Shown here in pieces: positions 19,900 to 30,715 of a stretch of 32,370 nucleotides of DNA (its first letter is position 1; every line of letters starts with the position of its first letter). The stretch spans positions 1-32,370 of the forward strand of contig MU400845.1 of NCBI GenBank assembly GCA_022578965.1, in the 5' to 3' direction. The notes under the pieces were generated by a model. It ran no database searches and was not told the origin of the DNA. It worked only from the letters and a program-made list of their open reading frames with translations. This DNA is from Xylaria sp. FL1777. Lineage: Eukaryota > Ascomycota > Sordariomycetes > Xylariales > Xylariaceae. Position numbers and translations under genes: made by a program.

Positions 19900-21200
19900 A
19901 TTTAAAGTTAATTCTTTTTTTTTAGCTCTAGCTAATTAAAGTATTAATAGTAAAACCAGTTTATAATTATTTTAGCAGTTTTTAAGTATTTTTTAAGTTT
20001 TCAAGTATTATTAACGTATAAATATTTTCTTTACTTAATAAAATACTTAACATTATTATTGTTTTAATAAAAATCTAGTATATTTTTAACCTTATAAATG
20101 TTTTAATTTGTTTTTATCTTTAGTTATATTTTAATAAGTATTTTAATAAGTGCTAGTTTTAATAAAAAAATATAAAAAACAAAGTAAATTTGCATGTTTT
20201 TTAGTAATAACAGTTTATAGTTAATAAATAAAATAACTTTTTTAATTTTAAAAAAGCTAAGTTTTTTAAATTTTAATTTATTGCTTAGTTGTTTTGTTTT
20301 AATTTAAAAAATATTAGTGTTTACATTTTGTTTTTATTATAGCAAGTAAACCTTATTTTCTTTTTTAAAGGTTAATTCTTTAGTTTGTTTTTTGTTATAG
20401 TATATTAATATTTATTGTTATAAAAATTAAAAGCGTAGTTATAGTTTAACTTATAGCGTTTTAATTTTTATTGCAATAGTTTTTGCTTAAAATACTATAA
20501 TTAAAATAACAGGTGCTTTTATTAATGTTTTTTCTTGTTTTTTAGTAGTTGCTTACTGTTTATAAACAGCTTTATGCAAAAATATGTTTATATTTTTGTT
20601 TATTAATATATTATATAAAATCTATGCTATTAATAATAGTTTTACCTAATTATTTTATTAGTAGTTAACATAACTTTATAAGTATTATTTTAGTATTTAG
20701 TTTAATTTTTTTATTTGTTTATTTGTTTATAAGTAATAAGCAGTTAAAAATTTTAGTTTAATACTAATAAGTTTAAAAAAACTAGTTTTAAACTTAAAAG
20801 TAAACAATTTATTTTTATTTAAAACAATTTTTTTTAGTAGTTTATGCTTATTTAAATATTAGCATATAAAAACATATATAAGTTATTTAGCTATTATATT
20901 TTCTTTAAACAGCAAAAAATAAGCATACTTAGTAAGTTTATTAATAATAACCTATATTTTATTATATTATACTTTTATAACTAAATTAGTTAATAAAAGT
21001 AATGCTATAATAAAATTTTAAGCAATAGTGTGTTATGCTTATTTAAATATTTATATAAGTTATAGCAGTTTATAAAGCTTATATTAAGCTGCTTTAGCTT
21101 TATTACAAATATTGCACTTTTTTATAATAAATTTAACTATGTTTTATAGTTCTAAAAAATCGTATTTTTTTTATAATTATCGGACTATTTTTGTTGCTTT
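19900..21200 (-). pseudogene. E1 integrase (degraded)
   Basis: The zinc-finger end is visible at 21063-21116 (CNICNKAKAA, then YKLYKLL; family CxxCQRAKAxRxxxxGLLxPL), with both Cys codons intact at 21105-21116. The signature at 20700-20744 reads STAYYL, stop, TNKQIKKLN for STAYHPQTDGQTERLN. It is followed by a TLKxYLxSYVNYxxNNWV run (family LEQYLRxYVNYxQDDWV). The His, Asp, Gly, Glu and several Gln codons are mutated by G-to-A or C-to-T. Acts on the cDNA ends in the nucleus in a living element. Confidence 0.85.
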
Positions 21201-22850
21201 TTAGTATTTATATAATAAATATTCGTAAAATTCTTTAATAAACTTGTTTTATAAAAATTCTAGTAAATAAACTTTATATCTATATATTAGCTTGTTATTT
21301 TTTAATCTTTTATATTTTTGTAGTTATGCTAACTCTTTTAAATTATAAGCTTATTATAGCTATATATTTATAAAGTCCTTAAGTATAACTTTAACTTTTA
21401 AGCTTTTATTTCTTTAAAAATATAATATTTAAATGTTTTTTTTTAGAACTTTAAATCTTTTTTAACTTTATTAACTAAGTATATTTGCTTAAATGTTTTT
21501 TTTTTTTTTAATGTAACATATTTTAAAGTTAAACTTAAAAAAAAAAACTATTTAATTTTTATGTTATTTAGTAATTTTTTATATAGTTATAAATTTTATT
21601 AAGTTTTAATAATTTAAATAAATCTTAATTAGCTTTATAGTTCCTATAAAAAATAGTTCTTATTTTTTAAGTGCTATAATAATTGCAAGCAGTTCTTTGT
21701 TATATATAAAGTATTATAATGCTGCATTTTATAGTGCTTTAAAGTAATAAGCTACTAAGTGCCATTTTTTATTATTTTTTAGTTGTTTTAAAACTTCTAT
21801 AATTATACTATTTAAAGCATTTGTTTTTAGCTTTTTTTTTTTTTATAAATTAAGTAGTTTAATTATAAGGTTAAAAATAACTTTTAGTTTTAGTTTTTTA
21901 AAAGCTTTTTAAGCTTCTTTTAAAATTAAAAAAAACTTTCCTTTATATTTCTTTTTTGTATACTTTATAAAATAAAATGCCATTTTTCCAAAGTTTTAAA
22001 TCAATATTTAAACATAGTTCAAAAATCTTAATGCTTATTATATGTTTATAATAGTAGCTAAATTAAGTATTTTCTAGTTTTATACTATGTTAATCTTTAA
22101 TTATTAAATCTATATTTGTTTTAAAGTAATTATAAATCTTAAAAAGTCGATCTTTTATATATGCTATATACATTTTTTTATATTAAGTTGTAATTTTGCT
22201 TGTTTAAGTATTTTTAACACTTAAGTTATATATTTCTTATGTTTTTTTAGTGTTCTAAAGTAAATCAAAATATTATCTAAATAAATAAACATAAATTTGT
22301 TTAAAAACTTCTGTAAAAGCATTATTATTATATATTAAAAACTAGCTAATACGTTTTATAGTCTTTATAGCATAACTATATACTTATATAGTTTATATAC
22401 TATTTATATAGCAGTTTTTTATTTTTTTTTTTTAGTTATTTTAATAGCATAATATTTATTTAAAATATTAATTATTATAAACTATTTTGCTTAGCTAATG
22501 TTTTTTTTTATAATTACTAGTAAAATAAAGAAATATTCATTTATAATAATAATTACGTTTAATAGTTAGTAATTAATTACTATTTGCTATATTAGTTTTT
22601 TTTTTTTATTAATTAGTTGTTTTTTATTTTTTATTTTAAGTATTAGCACTATAAAGTATTTAGCAAATAACTAAAACTCTTTTAGAAATCCTTTTGCTAA
22701 GTTTTTTTAAATGTATTTCTATAAAGCGTTTGTTTTATTTAAGCTTATATAGTATACTTAATAAAGCTTTAGTTAACATTTTTTCTTAATAAAAATGTAG
22801 TAATTTTATAAGCTATATTTAAAAAGTTCTTTTTTTTCTTTTTTTTTAAA
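21200..22850 (-). pseudogene. E1 reverse transcriptase and RNase H (degraded)
   Basis: The RT centre is at 22272-22283 (YLDN, followed by ILIY), preceded by QKFLNKFMFI at about 22284-22320 and MLL. Further upstream on the minus strand KTAI (family WKTAF) with YKLYKYIVML (family RTRYGxYEYLVMPFGL) and NVLASF (family NAPATF) at about 22335-22430. The first catalytic Asp survives and the second is Asn. RNase H is placed at about 21.2-21.9 kb by spacing only. Confidence 0.85.
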
Positions 22851-25800
22851 TAGTTTATAAAATTTATAATATACTTTTAGTATTTTGTTTAGGATTTTTT
22901 TTGCAATTTTTCTAATTTTTTTGCTTTATTTTTTACTTTTTTAATTAATAGTTTTTGCTTTTTATTAGATCAAAAAGTTGCTAGTTTTTAGCTATAATAT
23001 TTCCAAAATAATATTATAATTAAATATATTAGCAATATTTAGTACAATTTGTTTTTTATGTTCTTATATAAATATATTAAAAAGTTTAGTTTTTTTAAGT
23101 ATATAACTGTTATTATAGCTAAAAGTACTTTTATTAAATCTTTTAATCCTTTAGGATTTTTGCTTATATTTTTAAGAAATTTTATTTTGTTTTGCTACTT
23201 TAAGTAAAATTATGTTAGCTTATGCTTTTAAGTTAATTAAAGTGTTATATTTTCTTTTTTAATATATAAGTTTAACTTTGAATTAATTTTGCTAGTTATT
23301 ATATTAAACTTTACGTAAAGCTTTAGTTTTTTTAGCTATTTGTTGCTTTTTTAGCAAATATTTATTCTGTTTTTTTAACTTTTCTTTATTAAATATTTAA
23401 GTGCTTATTTTATTTTGCATTTTAGATATTATTGTATTTTGTTTTGTTTTTGCTTTTAAGCAAGCTTTAAATTATAGTTTTTAAGCTTTTTTGCTTTTAG
23501 CAACTATTTTTTAGTATAGCTATGCTTTAATTAACTAGTAATATTTATAGCAATTGTTTTTATATTTCTTTAAAATAGTATTATAAGTACAATTAAAATT
23601 TTCTTTAAATATTGCAAATTTTTATAAATCTTTGTAATAAACTATAGTTATAATTAACTACTTTAATTCGTAAAAATCCTATATTTTTGTTTTTACAATT
23701 TGTTTAAAAAACTAATTATTTTTTAGTTTATTAAGTAAATATTAATAGCAATAATATATTATATAGCAATTTTATAGTACTTCGTTATATTTTAAATTTT
23801 TTAAGCATAAAATATTATTATTATTTCTTATTATAGTTTTATTATAGTAATAACTTTTAGCAATTAATTAAATTACTAGTTTTAGTTTTTAAAACGTATT
23901 AATTTTTGCGCTAATTATTAGTGCTTCTTTATTTTATTATATTTAAAGCAATTTAAGCTATAAAAATACTTTATTTATTTTTATTAGTTTTTTCTTTATA
24001 GTATTTTTTATAGCTTTTAATCTTATTTGTTTTTGCTTTAAAGTTTTATAAGTTTTATTTCTTTAAGTTTACTTAGTAACTAAGTGTTTTAATAGTTTAT
24101 AATTAGTTTAATAATTATACTATTTATAGTTATAGTTTTGTTCTTTTAAACATAACTTTTTTTTAAGCTACATTTTAAGCTTTAATAGTTTAAAGTTTTT
24201 GTAGTTTTATAAGTTTATTAACTATATTAATTTATTATTTTTTATTGTTTGCTACTTTTAATTAAACTATTTTTTTAGGTTATATATTAAATAACTTTAA
24301 TTATTTATATAGCAAATATATCTTTTTACAATTTGTTTTAATAACTGCAAAGCTTTTAAATAGTATTTGTATGCTTGTTTATTTTAACTTATATAAATAA
24401 AACATTTAGTTTTGTTTAGTATAACATTTTTATTTTAATTTAAAACAGCAATTTTATACTTTTGCTTTAAAAACGTATTTTTTAAATTGCTTTGTTATTT
24501 TTTATTGTTTTAAACTTTTATAACTTGTACTTTTTTTTTAAGTTAAAAAATCTTTCTTTTTTTATAGCTTTTCTTTCCGTCTTTTTTTTTAAATCAGCAT
24601 TATTTTTAAAAGTATTCTTTTTTTTTATAGTTATAACATTTAACTTTAAACATATTTTAAAATTATTGTTTCTAAACTTTATTAATTTGCTTAAATCTTT
24701 GTTTAATACTTTCTTAAGTATTTTTTTTCTTGTTTTTTTTAGTTCTTTTAGTTTTAAAGTACTAATTAAATAATTGTTAATTAATTATAATAGCTATATT
24801 AATATACGTATTAATTTTTGCTAATTTATTTATTTTGCATAGTTTATTTTAAACTTAAGTTTTAAGTTTATTATAAAATAAGTAAAATAATGCAAGCTTA
24901 AGCAATTTTAAAATTATTATTAATTGTTTAAATTTTATAGCATAATTTATTACTACTTTTGTTTGTTTTAAGCAATAAAGTGCTTTTTTTGCATATTTTA
25001 CTTTTTAAGTATTTTTAAATAGTGCTTTTATTTGATTTTTAAACTTAACGTAATTTTTGAAAATCTTTTTTATTTTTAGCTTAAAGTCGGTTAATTTATT
25101 AGCTTTTAAAAAATTCTTTAAAATAAGTTAAAACTATTTTAATACTTTTTCTAATAAAAATTATAAAATAATTATTACTTTTTAGTCCTCTTTTATAATA
25201 GTAGTAAAGTGCTATTTTAAATAAAGTCTAACGTAAATTAAAAAGGCTTTTATATTTATAAATTTATTATAAAGCTTTAAAGCAGTAAGTTTAAAACTTT
25301 TAATATTTAGTATTTTTAATATTATAAATAATTTTAATAATAAAAGCAGCAATAGTAATAAAAAGTTAAGTTTTTTATTTTAAGTTATTACTTTAAGTAT
25401 AGCAATAATAAAAATAAGCGTTAAGTTTACTAGTAGTAATATTAATATTAGTTATAATATAATTACTTGTTTAAAGCTTTAATTTATTATTATAATAGCA
25501 GTTATTATTGCTGCTTTAATTATTATAGCTAGTATTTATGTTAGTTTAAAAGTTATAACGCTTAATGTTTAAGCTGCTTTTTAAATTAAAGCAACTAGTT
25601 TACTTTGTAGCGCTAATATTAGCGTTAGTTCTTTTTTATTACTATTGCTTAACTTTTTTTTTTTTATTACTGCTTTTTTTTTAATAAAAGTAGCTAGTAA
25701 AAGTACTAAAATCTGTTGTTTTAATATGTTGCTAGTTCTAAAAGTTTTTAAAATCTTTAAACTTAATTTTTAACTTTTTGTTTTTAGTAATATAACTTAA

Positions 25801-25980
25801 ATTTAGTTTATTAATTATTAAATAAAGTTTACTTATGTAATGCTGTTTAGCATTTTTGTTTTTTAAATATTTTTTTAGTATACCTTTAAAAGTTTATTTT
25901 ATAAATTGTTTATTATTTAACTTTTTATACTAGTATTTGTTTTTATGTATTAAGTTTTATTAATTAAAAAGCTATTAAAG
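22850..25980 (-). pseudogene. E1 5' interior: presumed protease and gag
   Basis: 3.1 kb between RT and 5' LTR on the coding strand. By the order of Ty3/gypsy elements it should hold leader, gag and protease. Reading at about 23,300-23,460 gives Lys- and Thr-rich text with TAA stops; no DSG protease triad or CCHC knuckle could be confirmed. The open plus-strand frame at 24492-24773 (93 codons, Phe/Leu-rich) is the wrong strand and reflects T-richness. At 25,320-25,640 trinucleotide-like AAT/AGC runs may be a low-complexity stretch of gag. E2 carries the same sequence up to the window end. Confidence 0.5.
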
Positions 25981-26496
25981 TATAATAAACTTATTATATA
26001 TTAATATAATAAGTTTACTTTTAAAGTTTTAATTTGTAAATAATAATAGGATTTTTAATAGTAGTTCGTTAAAAAAGTTTTTAAAGTACTTTTATTACTA
26101 TGCATTAATAAAAGTCTTAAAAAATTAAAAGTAATAAGTATATTAGTGCTTAGTAGTTATAAAAAAATTAATAGCTAAAAAACTAAAACTAAATAAATAA
26201 CTAAATATAAAAAATATATATTTATATAAACAAAAAAAACAGTAGTAGTAATTTATAAATATTGCTTTTTTTAATAAACTTAACGCTATATTGTTTTAAG
26301 TTTAAAGCTTAATAAACTTAACGCTTAAGTTTGTTAAGTTTAAAGCTTAATAAACTTAACGCTTAAATTTATTAAGTCTATGCATTAAACCTTTATAATA
26401 GTTTAAATATATATTTTTTTAACGAATAAAACTCCTTTTATGCATGCTTTTTTTACACTTGGCCTTTAACTAGCCTAGTTAACCCATTTTATAACA
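25981..26496 (-). repeat. E1 LTR, right copy (5' LTR on coding strand)
   Basis: 516 bp, the partner of 18764-19279. It starts TATAATAAACTTATTATA (more RIP than the left copy at this edge) and ends CCCATTTTATAACA. AGCAT follows. Two tandem palindromes at 26308-26376. Confidence 0.92.
26308..26376. repeat. Two tandem palindromes in E1 right LTR
   Basis: Same 31-bp palindromes with period 38 as at 19091-19159, with single transitions. Confidence 0.85.
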
Positions 26497-26501
26497 AGCA
26501 T
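26497..26501. repeat. 5-bp target site duplication AGCAT of E1 (right)
   Basis: Partner of 18759-18763. Confidence 0.9.
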
Positions 26502-26628
26502 TTGTTTTATTTAAGCTTATATAGTATACTTAATAAAGCTTTAGTTAATATTTTTTTTTAATAAAGATATAATAATTTTATAAGCTATATTTAAAAAGTT
26601 TTTTTTTTTTTTTTTTTTTAAATAGTTT
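26497..26628 (-). mobile_element. E0 pol fragment between E1 and E2
   Basis: 132 bp of E0 continuing from 18763: TTGTTTTATTTAAGC, then TATAGTATACTTAATAAAGC, matching 22730-22855 of E1 and 30590-30715 of E2. Corresponds to the N-terminal RT area. Contains a 21-T run (26599-26619), longer than in the other copies. Ends AGTTT at 26624-26628, where E2 begins; the second AGTTT should follow the far LTR of E2 outside the window. Confidence 0.88.
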
Positions 26629-27144
26629 TATAACGGACTTATTATACATTAATATAATAGGTTTGCTTTTAAGGTCTTAATTTGCAGGTAACAATAAAAT
26701 CCTTAATAGTAGTCCATTAAAGAAGTTTTCGGGGTACTTTTACTACTGTGCATTAATAAAGGTTTTAAAAAATTAAAAGTAATAAGTATATTAATGCTTA
26801 GCAGTTATAAAGAAATTAATAGCTAAAAAACTAGAACTAAATAAATAATTAAATATAAGAAATGCATATTTATATAAACAAAAGAAACAGTAGTAATAAT
26901 TTATAAACATTGCTTTCTTTAATAAACTTAATGCTATATTGTTTTAAGTTTAAAGCTTAATAAACTTAATGCTTAAGTTCGTTAAGTTTAAAGCTTAATA
27001 AATTTAACGCTTAAGTTTATTAAGTTTATATATTAAACCTTTATAGTAGTTTAAATATATATTTTTTTAATAAATAGAACTTTTTTTATGCATGCTTTTT
27101 TTATACTTAGCTTTTAATTAGCTTAGTTAACCTATTTTATAATA
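26629..27144 (-). repeat. E2 LTR (3' LTR on coding strand)
   Basis: 516 bp from TATAACGGACTTATTATA to TTTTATAATA. Palindrome pair at 26956-27024. The adjoining minus-strand tract GAAAAAAGGAAAATAA (27145-27165) is the polypurine primer. Confidence 0.92.
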
Positions 27145-27409
27145 TTATTTTCCTTTTTTCGTAATTATTATTCTAATAATTCTATATTTTCTCTTTTATA
27201 AGTTTTTTTTTTTTATTTTCTGTTTTTTGTTTTTGCGTTTATTATATTTAATAAAGTTTCTAAGAAACTTTGCTTGTTGCGTTCCAAACAAAAAGCTTAA
27301 CAAAATCTTGCTTTGCTTTTTTTTATTAAACTAAAATTAATTGAAATAGCTTTATATTTTTGCTGCAATTGTTATAGCACAAAATGTTTAATATTAAAAT
27401 TTAACTCTA

Positions 27410-27720
27410 ATTAATATGTTAAATATATTGCAGTTAAACAAGCAAATTGCAACGCTAAAAGTTTGTTTTTAAAGCAAATATAACGGCTTACTTTTTAGCA
27501 CAAAAAGCTAAAAAATAAATTAGACTTGCTAATAAAAAAGCATAAAAAAATAAGTGCAAAAATCTACTGTTTTAAGCAATAAAAAAAACTATAGCAAAAA
27601 AAAATAGCTGCTATTATAGCTTATAGTTTAAGTAGTTTAAAAAAGCTTAAGCAAGTCAAAACAAAAAAGCGCTATATAGCTAAAAAACAAAAATAGTATA
27701 TTAAAGCAGCATAACTATTG
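27410..27720 (+). pseudogene. Antisense charged coiled-coil frame in E2 tail
   Basis: Counterpart of 19550-19850 of E1, in the same position opposite to pol and with the same Lys/Leu-rich text (for example KKLKNKLD-like, and IAAIIAYSLSSLKKLKQ-like). Stops are TAA/TAG. Confidence 0.4.
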
Positions 27721-27779
27721 CTAGTTGTTTTTTTAAAGCTTAATTAAAATATATTAAACGCTTTGTTTAAAGTTAATCT

Positions 27780-29060
27780 TTTTTTTTTAGCTTTAGCTAG
27801 TTAAAGTATTAACAGTAAAACTAGTTTATAATTATTTTAGCAGTTTTTAAGTGTTTTTTAAGTTTTTAAGTATTATTAGCATATAAATATTTTTTTTATT
27901 TAACAAAATACTTAATGTTATTATTGTTTTAACGGAAATTTAGTATATTTTTAACTTTATAAATGTTTTAATTTGTTTTTATCTTTAGTTATATTTTAAT
28001 AAGTGTTTTAATAAATGCTAGTTCTAATAAAAAAATATAAAAAATAAAGTAAATTTGCATATTCTTTAGTAATAACAGTTTATAGTTAATAAGTAAAATA
28101 ACTTTTTTAATTTTAAAAAAGCTAAGTTTTTTGAATTTTAATTTATTGTTTAGTTGTTTTATTTTAATTTAAAAAATATTAATGTTTGCATTTTATTTTT
28201 GTTGTAGCAAATAAATCTTGTTTTTTTTTTTAAAAGTTAGTTTTTTAGTTTGTTTTTTGTTATAGTATATTAATATCTATTGTTATAAAAATTAAAAGTA
28301 TAGTTGTAGTTTAGCTTGTAGTGTTTTAATTTTTGTTGCAATAGTTCTTGCTCGAAGTACTATAATTAAAATAGCAAGTATTTCTATTAATGTTTTTTTT
28401 TGTTTTTTAATAGTTGCTTGCTGTTTATAAACAGCTTTATACAAAAATATGTTTATATTTTTGTTTATTAATATATTATATAAGATTTGTACTATTAGTA
28501 ATAGTTTTATTTAATTGTTTTATTAATAGTTAACATAACTTTATAAGTATTATTTTAGTATTTAGTTTAGTTTTTTTGTTTATTTATTTGTTTATAAGTA
28601 ATAAGCAGTTAAAAACTTTAGTTTAACATTAATAAGTTTAAAAAAACTAGTTTTAAACTTAAAAGTAAACAATTTATTTTTGTTTAAAATAATTTTTTTT
28701 AGTAGTTTATGCTTGTTTAAATATTAGCATACAAAAGCATATATAAGTTATTTAGCTGTTGCATTTTTTTTAAATAGCAAAAAATAAGCATACTTAGTAA
28801 ATCTATTAATAATAATCTATATTTTATTGTATTATACTTTTATAACTAAATTAGTTAATAAAAGTAATGCTATAATAAAATCTTAAGCAATAGTGTGCTA
28901 TGCTTGTTTAAATATTTATATAAGTTATAACAGTTTATAAAGCTTATATTAGGCTACTTTAGCTTTATTGCAAATATTGCACTTTTTTATAATAGATTTA
29001 ACTATGTTTTATAGTTTTAAAAAATTGTATTTTTTCCGTAATCGTTAGACTATTTTTGTT
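27780..29060 (-). pseudogene. E2 integrase (degraded)
   Basis: Zinc-finger Cys pair CNIC intact at 28970-28981. Signature matching STAYHPQTDGQTE at 28565-28609, mutated as in E1. The rest aligns with E1. Confidence 0.82.
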
Positions 29061-30715
29061 GTTTTTTAGTATTTATATAATAAATATTTATAAAATTCCT
29101 TAATAAACTTGTTTCGTAAAAATTCTAGTAAATAAACTTTATGTTTATATATTAGCTTATTACTTTTTAATCTTTTATATTTTTATAGTTATGCTAACTT
29201 TTTTAAGTTATAAGCTTATTATAGCTATATATCCGTAAAGTTTTTAAGTATAACTTTAACTTTTAAGCTTTTATTTCTTTAAAAATATAATACTTAAATG
29301 TTTTTTTTTAAAACTTTAAATCTTTTTTAACTTTATTAACTAAGTATGTTTGCTTAAATGTTTTTTTTTCTTTTAATGTAATATATTTTAAAGTTAAACT
29401 TAAAAAGAAAAACCATTTAATTTTTATGTTGTTTAGTAATCTTTTATATAGTTATAAATTTTGTTAAGTTTTAATAATTTAAATAAATCTTAATTAGCTT
29501 TATAGTTTTTATAAGAAATAGTTTTTACTTTTTAAGTGCTATAATAATTATAAGCAGTTTTTTATTATATATAAAGTATTATAATGCTACGTTTTATAAT
29601 GCTTTAAAGTAATAAACTATTAAGTGCTATTTTTTGTTGTTTTTTAGTTGTTTTAAAACTTTTATAATTATACTATTTAAAGCATTTATTTTTAGCTTTT
29701 TCTTTTTTTATAGATTAAGTAGTTTAACCATAAAATTAAAAGTAACTTTTAGTTTTAGTTTTTTAAAAGCTTTTTAGGCTTTTTTTAAAATTAAGAAAAA
29801 CTTTTTTTTGTATTTTTTTTTTGTATACTTTATAAAGTAAAATGCTATTTTTCTAAAGTTTTAAATCAACATTTAAACATAGTTTAAAAATCTTAATGCT
29901 TATTATATATTTATAATAGTAGCTAAGTTAGGTATTTTTTAGTTTTGTATTATATTAATTTTTAACTATTAAATCTATATTTGTTCTAAAGTAATTATAA
30001 ATCTTAAAAAATTAATTTTTTATGTATGCTATACGTATTTTTTTATATTAAGTTATAATTTTGCTTATTTAAGTATTTTTAATACTTAAGTTACGTGTTT
30101 TTTGTGTTTTTTTAATGTTTTAAAGTAAATCAAGATATTATTTAAGTAAATAAACATAAATTTGTTTAAAAACTTTTATAAAAGCATTATTATTATATAT
30201 TAAAAGCTAGCTAGTACGTTTTATAGTTTTTATAGCATAACTATGTATTTATACAGTTTATATACTATTTATATAGCAGTTTTTTATTTTTTTTTTTTAG
30301 TTATTTTAATAGCATAATATTTATTTAAAATATTAACTGCTATAAACTATTTTGCTTAGCTAATATTTTTTCTTATAATTATTAATAAAATAAAGAAGTA
30401 TTTATTTATAATAGTAATTATGTTTAATAGTTAATAATTAACTATTACTTGCTATACTAGTTTTTTTTTTTTATTAATTAGTTGTTTTTTATTTTTTATT
30501 TTAAGTACTAATACTATAAAGTATTTAACAAATAACTAAAACTTTTTTAAAAATCTTTTTGCTAAGTTTTTTTAAATGTATTTTTATAAAGCATCTGTTT
30601 TATTTAAGCTTATATAGTATACTTAATAAAGCTTTAATTAACATTTTTCTTTAATAAAAATATAATAATTTTATAAGTTATGTTTAAAAAGTTTTTTTTT
30701 TTCTTTTTTTTTAAA
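29060..30715 (-). pseudogene. E2 reverse transcriptase and RNase H (degraded)
   Basis: RT centre at 30137-30148 reads YLNN followed by ILIY, both Asp codons changed to Asn, as in E0; KFMFI directly upstream. This stretch is uninterrupted across the place where E1 sits in E0 (about 30594) and where E2 sits in E0 (about 30715), so it shows what E0 looked like before both insertions. Confidence 0.82.

Larger units (their letters stand above)
18764..26496 (-). mobile_element. E1: complete RIP-killed Ty3/gypsy retrotransposon
   Basis: 7,733 bp: two 516-bp LTRs, AGCAT on both sides, interior 6,701 bp, inserted in pol of its relative E0. Coding on the minus strand in the order gag-like (about 23.5-25.9 kb), protease (position only), RT (about 22.0-22.85), RNase H, integrase with HHCC finger and DDE core, then a tail with an unexpected plus-strand frame. 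RT before integrase defines Ty3/gypsy; the integrase signature is of chromovirus type, but a chromodomain was not recognised. E1 is the least mutated copy of the family here and the best template for recognising the others. Confidence 0.92.

Noticed and set aside
24492..24773. Open frame of 93 codons, plus strand, Phe/Leu-rich
   Set aside because: Antisense to the E1 gag/protease area and explained by T-richness; no recognisable domain.
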